Source of the DNA: JBBREP01 sp963716525
GTDB taxonomy: Bacteria > Actinomycetota > Acidimicrobiia > IMCC26256 > PALSA-610
Reading direction: 5' to 3'
Assembly (NCBI GenBank): GCA_963716525.1
Contig: OY970315.1
Span: forward strand, 4,092,001-4,156,000
Length of the DNA stretch: 64,000 bases
Below are positions 29,174 through 37,827 of this stretch, piece after piece. Position 1 is the first letter of the stretch. Every line of letters starts with the position of its first letter. Under the pieces are notes generated by a model that ran no database searches, had not been told where the DNA came from, and worked only from the letters and a program-made list of their open reading frames with translations. Both the position numbers and the translations under genes were made by a program.

Positions 29174-30325
29174 TCATCGCGCGCGGGCCCGGGCCAGCGT
29201 GTCGTAGATCTCCTCGATGCGGCGTTGCGCGCGGCCGGCGTCGAAGTCGCCGGCCCGGCGCTCGGACGCCGCGGCGAGCGACGCGCGGAGGTGCTCGTCG
29301 TGCGCGACGTCGAGGATCGCCGTCGCGAGCGCCACCGGATCGCGGGGCGGCACGAGCCGCGCGTCGACACCGTCGGTGAACGTCTCGGCGATGCCGCCCA
29401 CCGCGGTGGCGACGATGGGCAGCCCGAGCGCCAGCGCCTCCATCACGGCCACGGGAAGGCCTTCCCACCGCGACGCGAGCGCGAACAGATCGCACGCAGC
29501 CATCAGCCGCGTGGCGTCGGGCCGGTGCCCCGTGAGCGTCATCACGCCGTCGAGCCCGAGCTCGCGGTACAGCGCCTCGACCTCCTGCTGGAGCGGTCCC
29601 TGACCGACGGAGAGGAAGCGGATCGTGGGGTCGGCGTCGGCGACGACGCGCGCCGCTCGTAGCAGGTTCGGCCAGTCCTTCTTCGGGTGGTAGTTCGCGA
29701 CGGTTCCCACGAGCACGGTGGCGTCGTCGATGCCCAGCTCGTCACGCACGGCCCGGCGCTCGGCGCGCAACGCGCGCAGACCGGCGAGATCGACGCCGTG
29801 CACGAGTGTCTCGCAGCGCGCCCGCGCCGGGCCCGACATCGACAGCCGCGTCTCCTCCGACACCGCGATCGTCGCGTCGTCGAGCCGGGACGTGCACGCG
29901 TTGAGCCGGCGGGTCGGCGCCTTGAAGGTCGTCCACGCGTTGTGCTCGGTCGAGACGACCGCGGGCCGCACCGGGCGCGGCAGCGTGCGGATCGCGAGCC
30001 TTGCGAGCGCGGCCACGTAGGGCGAGTGCACGTGCACCACGTCGACGGGGCGTTCCCGCAGCCGCCGGCGCAACGCCGCGAGCCAGCGCACGTCACGCTC
30101 GTCGCGCACCGAGAAGCACTCGACGGCGACGCCGAGCGCCTCCAGCGGCGCCACGAGCGCGTCCTTCCACGGCAGGAGGTACGCGGCCTCCACCGCGAAG
30201 CGCTCGCGGTCGCGCGTGCGCGCGGCCGCGACCAGAAGGTGCTCGGCCCCTCCGGGCCCCAGGCCCTTGATGAGCCAGAGCACGCGCACCTGGTGCCGCG
30301 CACCCGTGTCGCTCGCGTCGCTCAC
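29174..30325 (-). CDS. GT4 glycosyltransferase
   Basis: 383 codons, intact. GT-B fold: RVLWLIKGLGPGGAEHLLVA (N-terminal Gly loop), VDVVHVHSPYVAALARLAIR, VVSTEHNAWTTFKAPTRRLN, TVANYHPKKDWPNLLRAARV, LTGHRPDATRLMAACDLFAL and ASRWEGLPVAVMEALALGLP (E-x7-E region). It shares GTG/TGA overlap with the FkbM gene upstream and ATGA overlap downstream. It is a cytoplasmic retaining transferase building the lipid-linked glycan; the sugar is not predictable. Confidence 0.88.
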   Translation of the reverse strand: MSDASDTGARHQVRVLWLIKGLGPGGAEHLLVAAARTRDRERFAVEAAYLLPWKDALVAPLEALGVAVECFSVRDERDVRWLAALRRRLRERPVDVVHVHSPYVAALARLAIRTLPRPVRPAVVSTEHNAWTTFKAPTRRLNACTSRLDDATIAVSEETRLSMSGPARARCETLVHGVDLAGLRALRAERRAVRDELGIDDATVLVGTVANYHPKKDWPNLLRAARVVADADPTIRFLSVGQGPLQQEVEALYRELGLDGVMTLTGHRPDATRLMAACDLFALASRWEGLPVAVMEALALGLPIVATAVGGIAETFTDGVDARLVPPRDPVALATAILDVAHDEHLRASLAAASERRAGDFDAGRAQRRIEEIYDTLARARAR

Positions 30326-31197
30326 TGGGCGGAGGCCGGGCGGGCGAAGAGGTCGGCGCCGTAGCCCGACGCGTCGGTGGGGCGCAGCACGCCGTCGCCG
30401 TCGGGCCGCAGCAGCTCGTAGCCGTGCCCGCGCAGCAGGGCCACCACCGGCTCACGACTCTCGCCGAGCAGCGTCTGCGAGCAGTCGTTCCACTCGAGCT
30501 GCACGAGCGCGACGCGGTGCTCGGCGAGTGCGGCCGCGCCACCCTGCAACACGAGGCGCTCGGCCCCTTCCACGTCGATCTTCACGCCCGCGGCGCGGCG
30601 ATCGCCGAGGACCGCGTCGAGCGTGGACACGTCGACGGTCTCGCCGCCAGCCGCGGGCTCGCCCACGGTGAGGTGCTGGCGCAGCAGGTCGGGGCCCGAC
30701 ATCGTCATCGTGCCCGGCTCCGCGGCAAGCGCGACGCGGTGCACGTCGGCGTGGTAGCCGTTCAACGCGAGATTCGCGCGGAGCTGCTCCACGAGCGTTG
30801 CGATCGGCTCGACGGCCACCACCGTGCAACCGAGATCGAGGGCCCAGAGCGTGTAGACGCCGGCGTGCGCGCCGATGTCGACGAACAGGTCGCCGGGCCC
30901 GAGGTGGCGGCGCCACGCCTGCATCTCGTTCCAGTCGGGTGGGTTCGCGAGCACGGCCCGCCACGAGCCGCCCGCGTGGAGATGCGCGGCGATGCGCGAG
31001 TGGGCGCCGATGTCGGTGATGACGGGCTTGCCGGTGGCGCGGGCCCTGAGCTCGCAGCGGGCGACGCGCCACAGACTCCCGACGCGATGGCCGGCGTTCG
31101 CAGGATGCGAAGTGATCGCGCGCACGCGGGAGACGAGCGCGCTCGGCTTCACGCGCAGCCGCCGCGACCGGCCCGGTCCGCCCGCCGAGGGGCTCAT
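30322..31197 (-). CDS. FkbM-family SAM methyltransferase
   Basis: 291 codons. ATG 31197 is chosen because its TGA-overlapping context continues the ATGA chain of the repeat upstream; a longer frame to 31320 would read through the repeat. Motif I is DLFVDIGAHAGVYTLWALDL and motif II VVAVEPIATLVEQLRANLAL. VKIDVEGAERLVLQGGAAAL is the diagnostic FkbM block. The family usually O-methylates sugars in glycans. Its first codons resemble those of the repeat units (Met-x-Pro-Ser), which suggests the repeat grew from this junction. Confidence 0.88.
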   Translation of the reverse strand: MSPSAGGPGRSRRLRVKPSALVSRVRAITSHPANAGHRVGSLWRVARCELRARATGKPVITDIGAHSRIAAHLHAGGSWRAVLANPPDWNEMQAWRRHLGPGDLFVDIGAHAGVYTLWALDLGCTVVAVEPIATLVEQLRANLALNGYHADVHRVALAAEPGTMTMSGPDLLRQHLTVGEPAAGGETVDVSTLDAVLGDRRAAGVKIDVEGAERLVLQGGAAALAEHRVALVQLEWNDCSQTLLGESREPVVALLRGHGYELLRPDGDGVLRPTDASGYGADLFARPASAQ

Positions 31198-31446
31198 GTC
31201 CACCCCCGCTCGTCGGCGGCCGCGACCGCGTGCGCAATCGGGCGGCCCACCGGCCGCCACTCGCGCCCCGAGGGTCTCATACCCACCCCCGCTCGTCGGC
31301 GGCCGCGACCGCGTGCGCAATCGGGCGGCCCACCGGCCGCCACTCGCGCCCCGAGGGTCTCATACCCACCCCCGCTCGTCGGCGGCCGCGACCGCGTGCG
31401 CAATCGGGCGGCCCACCGGCCGCCACTCGCGCCCCGAGGGTCTCAT
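31194..31446 (-). other. Chain of three identical 28-codon mini-ORFs, each coupled by ATGA
   Basis: On the minus strand, ATGs at 31446, 31363, 31280 and 31197 (FkbM) are spaced exactly 83 bp apart. Each mini-ORF has 28 codons plus TGA (31446-31360, 31363-31277, 31280-31194). The TGA of every unit overlaps the ATG of the next by the classical ATGA. The first ATG overlaps the SGNH stop and the last TGA overlaps the FkbM start. The peptide begins MRPSGREWRPVGRPIAHAVA and ends ADERGW plus Val (Thr in the last copy). Whether the peptide is made is unknown; the arrangement would let ribosomes pass through the array by repeated termination-reinitiation. Confidence 0.6.
31198..31446 (-). repeat. Three tandem 83-bp repeats at a gene junction
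   Basis: Copies are 31198-31280, 31281-31363 and 31364-31446. They are identical except for two bases at the FkbM-side edge of the first. Each copy holds a perfect 7-bp inverted repeat (GGCGGCC-CACC-GGCCGCC). The array exactly fills the space between the SGNH stop (31443-31445) and the FkbM start (31197). There are no spacers, so this is not a CRISPR array. Copy number may be unreliable in the assembly because the copies are perfect. Confidence 0.95.
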
Positions 31447-32242
31447 GCGGCACCGCCCTCCGCGGGCGGCAGCGGCGCGGCCCGCACGTGATAGCCGAGC
31501 GCGGGTGCGAGCGCACGCTGCAGGAGGTGCGCGTAGACGACCGCGTCGTAGTGGTGGTCGCGCGGGTCGATGCCCACGAGCAGCTCGCTCACCTCGCCGC
31601 CGAGCCCGAGCGACGCCGGGTCGAGGTCGACGAAGCGCACGTCGAGCGCACGCGCCATCTCGGCGCAGCGGCCGTTGAGGTCGCGCACGAGCGCCGTCCG
31701 TTCCGGTCGCGTCGCCGTGATGTCGCGCCGCTGGCCGGCGTAGTCGCCGATCTTCGTGAGGTCGGTGAGCGTGGGCAGTGGCGCCGACACGACCATCACG
31801 GGCGCCAGCGTCTTCGCCGCGGCCACGAACCCGCGGTAGTGCTCGACAGCCTGCTCGACCAGACCGTCGAGCGGTGCGCCGGTGCGCTCGTGGCGCCGCC
31901 AGAGGATGAACCCGCAGTCGACCTCGCCGAGCAGCGTCACGATGGCGTCGGGTGGCCGGCGCGCGGCCGCGCGCTCGCCAGGGCGGCATCGAAGTGCTTG
32001 CGCGCCCCGGATGCGGATGCGACGTTGCCGAGACCGGTGAGCGTGGCGCCGCCGATCGCATGCACCTCGAAGCGCATCGGCACGATGCGCCACGACGGGT
32101 GCCGGAACACCCCGGCGTGCGAATCGCCGAGCACGAGCGCGACATGGCGGCGGCGCCCCCGCGCCACCCGTACCCGCTCGGCCACGTTGCCGGCACGCAC
32201 GCCGACTGCTCGGCGGGCTCGATCAACCGTTGTGCCTGGCAC
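31443..32242 (-). CDS. SGNH/GDSL-like hydrolase, one frame break
   Basis: About 266 residues from GTG 32242. HVALVLGDSHAGVFRHPSW supplies the Gly-Asp-Ser block; after a break near 31965, PDAIVTLLGEVDCGFILWRR and later GIDPRDHHYDAVVYAHLL with an Asp/His pair fit the rest of the SGNH triad. No signal peptide. It may remove or transfer acyl groups on the glycan. It is the first gene of the minus-strand operon that runs to 23175. Its stop overlaps the first mini-ORF of the repeat array by ATGA. Confidence 0.72.
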
Positions 32243-32257
32243 GGGCAGGCGAATCTA
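32243..32257 (-). promoter_or_regulatory. Operon promoter -10 upstream of the SGNH gene
   Basis: Minus-strand TAGATT (32252-32257) lies 9 bp before GTG 32242, giving a nearly leaderless transcript for the long operon. There is no Shine-Dalgarno sequence. Confidence 0.4.
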
Positions 32258-32305
32258 ACAGGGCGCCGAAGATCGGCATGCCTGCTCTCGGTGCAGGAGC
32301 CCCCG

Positions 32306-32329
32306 CTATGTCGCTATGTCGCTATGTCG
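32306..32329. repeat. Three tandem CTATGTCG octamers
   Basis: Perfect 8-bp units at 32306, 32314 and 32322. The third supplies the TAG stop (minus strand, 32322-32324) of the phosphatase-superfamily gene. Copy-number change would not alter the coding frame. Confidence 0.9.
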
Positions 32330-33797
32330 GGGCCCGTGCACCGAGCAGCGAGTCGAGGCGGGGGGTGGAGTCGCCGCTGCGGTAGGCGTCGACGACGGCC
32401 ATCACGCGCCCCGCGAGCCCGGCCCGCCCCGCGAGCCCGGCGCGCCCCGCGAGCCCGGCCCGGCCCGCGCGGCCCGCACGCTCGGCACTGTCGGCACGGG
32501 CACCGGCGCGCGGCAGCAGGTTCACCGTCTCACCCGGGTCGGCGTCGACGTCGAACAGCTCCAGCCCGAACCAGCTGCGCCCGCGCACCACCACGAACGG
32601 GTCACCGTTGTGCTGGCGCGCGAGCCACCACGAGCCGGCCCGCGCCAGCGCCGGCACGGGCGCGACGAACTCGGTGACGATCAGCTTGTGCGCCCCGTCG
32701 ACGAAGCCCTGCAGCACATGGCGGCGCGCCACCGTGGCCCGCCAGGCACGGTTGCGGGCCTTGGCGACGCGGCTCATGTTCTTGCCGCGCGCGTTCGTGT
32801 TCAGCCGCAGCCGGCTCGCCAGGTAGAGATAGCGGCGGTCCTCCATCCGGATCACGCGACGCTCGGGTGGCGGGCCGGTGGCGAGGTCACGACCCGTGAC
32901 CCCGGTGGGCGCGCGGCCACCGGTGAGGCCGAGCAGCGTCGGCAGCAGATCGACCGAGCCGATCGCGCCCAGCGCCGCCTCCTCGAGATGCCGCCGCGTC
33001 GAGGAGGGCACGGTGGGCGGCACGTGCAGCACGCACGGGATGCGGACGAGATCGTCGTGCATGCGCCCGCCGTGGTGGATGCGCGCCCGGCCCGGCTCGA
33101 AACCCTCGCCGTGATCCGCGAGCACCACGACCACGGTGCGGTCGAGCGGCGCCACCTCGAGCAACGCCTCGAGCTCCTCGTGCAGCCGCAGCGCGCACGC
33201 GTCGTAGACGGCGCGCATGAACGGCTGGCGATCGGTGACGCCCTTCCACGCGAGCACCCGGTAGCCAATCGGCGAGTAATCGTGACGCTCGGGGAACCAG
33301 TGCTCGTACTCGAGCCGGGCCGCCGGCAGGTAGTAGTCGTGCGGCAGGTTGCTGTGCACCATGAGCAAATAGGAGTCGCCGTCGTCGGCGCGGGCGCGCA
33401 GGAACTCCCCCGCCGCCGCGAACGATCGCGGCGTGTCGGGGATCGACTGGTACGGCTCGAACCCGCCCGACAGGCCCGACGCGCGCGACAGCACCGAGTT
33501 GTTGACCACCGCGGCGCGGTGGCCCACGTCGAAGCGTGGTACCAGGCTCTCGACCGTGAGCGTGTGCCGGTGCGAGAAGTGCTCGTGCACGAACGCGTCG
33601 GTGCCCGTGAGCAGGCTCGTGGACGACGGCAGCGTCCACGGCGCCGCCGCGTAACAACGGTCGAACCGGATCCACCCGCCGAGCCGGCGGCTCAGCGCCG
33701 TGGGCGCACCGTCGGGCCGGCGCATCGGCAGGGCATCCCGGCGGAGGGCGTCGCCGACGAGCAGCAACACGCTCAGCGGCTCTGCTGCTTGTGGCAA
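32322..33797 (-). CDS. Cytoplasm-predicted alkaline-phosphatase/sulfatase-superfamily enzyme with Thr nucleophile
   Basis: 491 codons. TTG start with GAGGGG 7 bp upstream and a -10 TAGAAT at 33834-33839. The fold is given by SVLLLVGDALRRDALPM (metal Asp), AAAPWTLPSSTSLLTG, MVHSNLPHDYYLPAARLEYE, TVVVVLADHGEGFEPG and RIHHGGRMHDDLVRIPCVLH. In the nucleophile motif the Cys/Ser of sulfatases is Thr and the Arg is Ser (TLPSSTS), so it is unlikely to be a formylglycine sulfatase. No signal peptide or helix is seen, which is unusual. Near the C-terminus a run of RAGLAG units comes from an 18-bp DNA repeat (~32405-32470). It may act on phosphate or sulfate esters of glycan precursors; undecided. Confidence 0.8.
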   Translation of the reverse strand: MPQAAEPLSVLLLVGDALRRDALPMRRPDGAPTALSRRLGGWIRFDRCYAAAPWTLPSSTSLLTGTDAFVHEHFSHRHTLTVESLVPRFDVGHRAAVVNNSVLSRASGLSGGFEPYQSIPDTPRSFAAAGEFLRARADDGDSYLLMVHSNLPHDYYLPAARLEYEHWFPERHDYSPIGYRVLAWKGVTDRQPFMRAVYDACALRLHEELEALLEVAPLDRTVVVVLADHGEGFEPGRARIHHGGRMHDDLVRIPCVLHVPPTVPSSTRRHLEEAALGAIGSVDLLPTLLGLTGGRAPTGVTGRDLATGPPPERRVIRMEDRRYLYLASRLRLNTNARGKNMSRVAKARNRAWRATVARRHVLQGFVDGAHKLIVTEFVAPVPALARAGSWWLARQHNGDPFVVVRGRSWFGLELFDVDADPGETVNLLPRAGARADSAERAGRAGRAGLAGRAGLAGRAGLAGRVMAVVDAYRSGDSTPRLDSLLGARAPT

Positions 33798-33918
33798 ATG
33801 TGACCCCTCGCAAAGATCGCCGCCGGGCCCCGGATTCTAGGGACGGACCGTGGTGCCGGCGCCGGGGCCTGGTTACAGTGGCGACCGGCAGTGTCGGGCG
33901 GAAGGCGGAGCGCAAGGT

Positions 33919-34773
33919 ATGCCGAAGCAGGACGTCACGGAGCGTCTCGAAGGGCACTACTTCGACTTGATCCGGCGGCTGCACGTCACGCTGCGGCCCC
34001 GCACGTACGCCGAGATCGGTGTGCACACGGGCCGGTCGCTCGCGCTCGCCGGTCCCGAGACGCTGATCGTGGGCATCGACCCCACGCCCGCGGTGCGCAC
34101 CCGCATCAATCACACCGCGAGGTTGTTCTTCGAGACGAGCGACGAGTTCTTCGCGCGCCACGACCTGCACGAGCTGCTCGGCGGGCGGCCGCTCGACATG
34201 GCGTTCATCGACGGGATGCACCTCTTCGAGTACGCCCTGCGCGACTTCCGCAACCTCGAGCGTTTCTGCAATGCCGACTCGATGGTGATGGTCCACGATT
34301 GCTACCCACTCGACGCCGACAGCTCCGGTCGCATCCGCAACTCCGACACGTGGACGGGCGACACATGGAAGCTCGTGCCCTGCCTGCGTGCACTGCGGCC
34401 CGATCTCGACATCGCGACCGTGGCCGTGAAGCCGAGCGGCCTCACGCTGATTCGCAACCTCGATCCCACGAACACCGTGCTTTACGATCGGTACGACGAG
34501 GCGCTCGAGCGGTTCGGCTCCATCGGTTTCGACAGCATCGACGGCCGGCACGACGACGTGCTGCACGTGGTGGCGAACGACTGGAGCTCGATCTCGCCGC
34601 ACCTGCCGAGCCGGCCGTACGCGTCCACCGGCAGCGCGCCCGCGGCGCGGCGCCGCTTCCCGCGTGCGTGGCGCGTGTACCGGCACCAGGCGACGCGCAG
34701 CGCGAAGCTCGCGGCACGCCAAGCCGCCGATCTGGTGCGCCGGACGCCCGACACGGTGCAGCGGCACGCGTAG
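33919..34773 (+). CDS. Class I SAM methyltransferase (Methyltransf_24/CmcI-like)
   Basis: 284 codons. ATG 33919 is chosen over 33850 because GGAG lies 8 bp upstream and a TACAGT -10 lies at 33874-33879. Motif I region: TYAEIGVHTGRSLALAG; acidic position LIVGIDPTPAVRTRIN; then LDMAFIDGMHLFEYALRDFR and VMVHDCYPLDADSSGRI. This matches the Rossmann methyltransferases that often sit in glycan clusters (CmcI-related). The C-terminal ~50 residues are Arg-rich. Substrate not known. It is divergent from the phosphatase-superfamily gene. Confidence 0.8.
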   Translation: MPKQDVTERLEGHYFDLIRRLHVTLRPRTYAEIGVHTGRSLALAGPETLIVGIDPTPAVRTRINHTARLFFETSDEFFARHDLHELLGGRPLDMAFIDGMHLFEYALRDFRNLERFCNADSMVMVHDCYPLDADSSGRIRNSDTWTGDTWKLVPCLRALRPDLDIATVAVKPSGLTLIRNLDPTNTVLYDRYDEALERFGSIGFDSIDGRHDDVLHVVANDWSSISPHLPSRPYASTGSAPAARRRFPRAWRVYRHQATRSAKLAARQAADLVRRTPDTVQRHA

Positions 34774-34798
34774 CCTGCTGACCCGCACAGCCCACCCG

Positions 34799-35746
34799 AT
34801 GAGCCCCACTCCTCATCGCGTCCTGCTCGTGGGCGCGCCGCGGGGCGGCACCACGTGGGTGGCCGCGACCCTGGCCCGCACTGCGGGCGCGCGCTTGGTG
34901 CACGAGCCCGATGGCACCGGCGAACCGTTCGCGTTGCGCGCCAAGCGGGGCCTGTTGCACCATCCCATGCTCGAACCCGGCGACGAGATGCCCGACTACG
35001 AACGGCTCTGGGCCGGTGCGTTCGCCGGCGGCGGCCGGCCCACGGGGCTGGTCGACCGGATCGTGCGTCGAGCGTTCCGGCACAGCACCGCCGAGCAGCG
35101 CAGCGTGCGCGCGCTCGGTGGACCTCCCAGCCCGGCGCTGCGCGTGGTCGAACGCTTCGGGCGACCGCTCGTGCCGGTCGACGTGGCCCACGTGGTGGTG
35201 AAGTCGGTGAACGCGACCTTCGCGCTCGACTGGATCACGATCCGGTTCGCTCCCGACGTCGGCATCATCCTGCGCCACCCGCTCGACGTGCTCGCGAGCT
35301 GGCAGGGCATGGGGTGGTCGGCGCCGAGCGCGCCGATGTACGCGGCGGTGCGGGCGCGCGCCGCGCGGCGCTGGCGGGTCGAGCTGCCACCGGCCGACGC
35401 GACCGAGCTCGAGCGCACCGCGGGATTCGTCGCAACGCTCGAGTTCGAGCTCGAGCAGGCCGCGCGGGAGCACGGGGAGTGGGTCACGATCCGCCACGAG
35501 GACGCGTGCGCGACCCCTGAAGCCGTGCTCGCCGGCGCGGCCGAGCGTCTCGGACTGCGCTGGTCGGACGACGCGGCCCGCTATCTGAAGGAGTCGGACC
35601 GTCCCGGCACGGGCTACGCGACGAACCGTGTGCGCGCCGACCAGCCCGGGCGCTGGCGCGAACGGCTCGACGGCGCGGAGCAGAAGACGGCGATCGCGAT
35701 ACTCGAGCGTTTCCACGGCACGAGCTGGCTCGACGACGTCGAGTGA
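34799..35746 (+). CDS. PAPS-dependent sulfotransferase-family protein
   Basis: 315 codons. The 5'-phosphosulfate loop is VLLVGAPRGGTTWVAATLAR near the N-terminus. The 3'-phosphate block is VGIILRHPLDVLASWQ near residue 160. ATG 34799 lies 25 bp after the preceding stop. The family transfers sulfo groups from PAPS to sugars or lipids. Two further sulfotransferase-like genes lie at 42642 and 55192. No PAPS synthesis gene is in the window. Confidence 0.85.
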   Translation: MSPTPHRVLLVGAPRGGTTWVAATLARTAGARLVHEPDGTGEPFALRAKRGLLHHPMLEPGDEMPDYERLWAGAFAGGGRPTGLVDRIVRRAFRHSTAEQRSVRALGGPPSPALRVVERFGRPLVPVDVAHVVVKSVNATFALDWITIRFAPDVGIILRHPLDVLASWQGMGWSAPSAPMYAAVRARAARRWRVELPPADATELERTAGFVATLEFELEQAAREHGEWVTIRHEDACATPEAVLAGAAERLGLRWSDDAARYLKESDRPGTGYATNRVRADQPGRWRERLDGAEQKTAIAILERFHGTSWLDDVE

Positions 35747-35795
35747 GGCCGGCTTCCAGTCGCATCGTGCCGCGCCGGCTGCGAGCGCCGTCTCG

Positions 35796-35831
35796 TATGA
35801 TCCGGCGCTGACCCGGAGGCCAGTTGGCGCA
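35796..35831 (+). promoter_or_regulatory. Promoter -10 and ribosome binding site of the next glycosyltransferase
   Basis: TATGAT (35796-35801) is a near-consensus -10; GGAGG follows at ~35815, 11 bp before ATG 35831. No good -35 is seen. This is one of few leadered promoters here. Confidence 0.45.
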
Positions 35832-36964
35832 TGCGCATCCTGTTCGTGTCGGGTACTTCGGTAGGCGGCGCCGCCCGTAGCACCCACGAGCTCGCCGACG
35901 CGCTCGCCGAGCGGGGCCACGACGTGGTCACGCTCATGCGGGTCGACGAGGACGAGCGCGCCCGTGATCGCCACGACCGGCTCCTCGACGGGGAGACGAA
36001 GCTCGCGGCGCGCGGCGGCCGGGTGCCGGCGTCGTTAGCCCGCACGGCTGGCGCGGTCAAGCGCCGCGTGGGCACGCGCCTGCAGCCTGATCCGGCCGGC
36101 GGGGGCGGCCACCCGGCGTGGCGGGTTCCGATCGTCGAGAACGCCGTCGGACCGTTGCTGCGCCGGCACGAGAGCGACGTGGTGGTCGTGAACAGCGTCG
36201 AACGCACGGCATGGCGTGAGATCCGTGCGCTGCTCATGGCCCGCGGTGTGCCGAGCGTGCTGTATCTCCGCGAGACGACGGGCCTTCGCCACCTTGCCGA
36301 CCCGCCCACGCCGCCCGACCTCCTGCTCGCGAACGCCGAGGCCCACGCCGAGGGCGCGCGCCGGCTGGGCTTCGCGTGTGAGTACGTGCCGTCGGTCGTG
36401 CAGCTCGATGCCTGCCGCGTGGAGTCGACGCGCGACCACGTGCTCTTCGTGAACCCGGTCCCGCTCTACGGCGTCGACGTGGCGGTCGGGCTGGCCAGCG
36501 CCCGACCCGACATCCCGTTCGTGTTCCAGGAATCGTGGCCGATCAGTCCGGCCGATCGAGCCGCGCTCGGTGTCGCGTTGCGGGCGCTGCCCAACGTCGA
36601 GCTGCGCGCCGCCACCGATCGTCCCGCCGACGTGTACCGCGACGCGCGTGTGTTGCTGTTCGCGTGCACCGTTCCGAGCCGGCCCCGCGTGGTCCTCGAA
36701 GCCCAGGTGAACGGCATCCCGGTGGTCGCGGTCGACCGCCCCGGCCACGACGAGGCGGTCGGCCCGGGCGGGCTGCTCGTGCCGCCCGGCGCCGACCTCG
36801 CCCGCTGGCAGGAGGCGCTGGCAGCCGTGTGGGACGACGCCGACGCGTACACGCGACTCTCGACCGCGGCACGGGCGCACGCGGGCCGTCCCGAGGTCGC
36901 GCCCGACCTGGTGGTGGCCCGGTTCGAGGAGCTCGTGGGCGGCGTGACCGCGCCCGCGCGATGA
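35831..36964 (+). CDS. GT4-like glycosyltransferase
   Basis: 377 codons. It starts MRILFVSGTSVGGAARSTHE, the usual GT4 N-terminal Gly loop. Later blocks are VPSVLYLRETTGLRHLA, VLFVNPVPLYGVDVAVGLAS, RDARVLLFACTVPSRPRVVL and EAQVNGIPVVAVDRPGHDEA, corresponding to the C-terminal donor-binding half (the E-x7-E motif is weak). It is cytoplasmic. It overlaps the following GT2 by 4 bp and forms a three-gene unit with the two GT2s. Confidence 0.82.
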   Translation: MRILFVSGTSVGGAARSTHELADALAERGHDVVTLMRVDEDERARDRHDRLLDGETKLAARGGRVPASLARTAGAVKRRVGTRLQPDPAGGGGHPAWRVPIVENAVGPLLRRHESDVVVVNSVERTAWREIRALLMARGVPSVLYLRETTGLRHLADPPTPPDLLLANAEAHAEGARRLGFACEYVPSVVQLDACRVESTRDHVLFVNPVPLYGVDVAVGLASARPDIPFVFQESWPISPADRAALGVALRALPNVELRAATDRPADVYRDARVLLFACTVPSRPRVVLEAQVNGIPVVAVDRPGHDEAVGPGGLLVPPGADLARWQEALAAVWDDADAYTRLSTAARAHAGRPEVAPDLVVARFEELVGGVTAPAR

Positions 36965-37827
36965 GCACCGACGCCGACGTGAGCGTGGTCATCCCGGCTC
37001 ACGACGCGGCCGCCACGATCGGCGAGCAGCTCGACGCGGTGCTCGCGCAAGCGCTCGAGGAACCGTTCGAGGTGCTCGTGGTCGACAACGCGTCGAACGA
37101 CGCGACCGCCCGGATCGTCGCCGGCTACGCCGGGCGCGATACGCGCGTGCGACTCGTGCCCGCGCTCGACGGGCGCGGGCCGTCGTACGCGCGCAACCAG
37201 GGCGTCGCGGCCGCGGCCGGCAGCCGCATCGTGTGCTGCGACAGCGACGACGTCGTCACGCCCGGTTGGCTCGCCGCGATGGCCGGCGCGCTGCGCGAGC
37301 ACGAGTTCGTGGGCGGCCGCCTCGAGTTCGACCGCCTGAACGACCCGGTAGTCGTGGCCGGCAGGGGCGGCGACGCGCGATCGGGAACCGGGACAATGGG
37401 GCCGGTGCGCTTCGCGCACGGCTGCAACCTCGGGATCAGGCGGGCCCTCTACGTGGAAGCCGGCGGGCTCGACGAAGCACTCGTCGCCGGCGAGGAGGTC
37501 GACCTGGCGATCCGCCTGGCCGCCCGCGGCATCACGGTGACCGAGGTACCGGACGCGATCGTGCAATACCGGTACCGGAGCACCGCGCTCGAGCGATGGA
37601 ACCAGTCGTTCGAGGGCGGGCGGGTGAAGCCGTTCCTGTGCCGGGCACTACGCCAGCACGGGCTCCCGCCGGTGTCGCGGGTCGATGGCGTGCGCGTGCT
37701 GGCGTGGCTCGTCCGCACGCTGCCGAGGTTGCGCGATCCCGCGCTGCGCCAACGCTGGCTCTGGGTGCTCGCCAGCCGGGCGGGGCAGATCGCGGGCTGG
37801 TTCCGCTACCGGACGGTGTACCTGTGA
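36961..37827 (+). CDS. GT2 glycosyltransferase, first of a tandem pair
   Basis: 288 codons. GT-A motifs: DVSVVIPAHDAAATIGEQLD, EVLVVDNASNDATARIVAGY, YARNQGVAAAAGSRIVCCDS and the D-x-D-like site CDSDDVVTPGWLAAM. VRFAHGCNLGIRRALYVEAG and ALVAGEEVDLAIRLA follow. A single late helix-like stretch ends RTVYL. It overlaps both neighbours by 4 bp. The next gene is clearly a paralogue, similar throughout, including the last residues. Confidence 0.9.
   Translation: MSTDADVSVVIPAHDAAATIGEQLDAVLAQALEEPFEVLVVDNASNDATARIVAGYAGRDTRVRLVPALDGRGPSYARNQGVAAAAGSRIVCCDSDDVVTPGWLAAMAGALREHEFVGGRLEFDRLNDPVVVAGRGGDARSGTGTMGPVRFAHGCNLGIRRALYVEAGGLDEALVAGEEVDLAIRLAARGITVTEVPDAIVQYRYRSTALERWNQSFEGGRVKPFLCRALRQHGLPPVSRVDGVRVLAWLVRTLPRLRDPALRQRWLWVLASRAGQIAGWFRYRTVYL

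Noticed and set aside
31198..31446. CRISPR array
   Set aside because: Repeats are directly adjacent with no spacers, and no cas gene is present.
32322..33797. Formylglycine-dependent sulfatase
   Set aside because: The motif has Thr and Ser where Cys/Ser and Arg are required.
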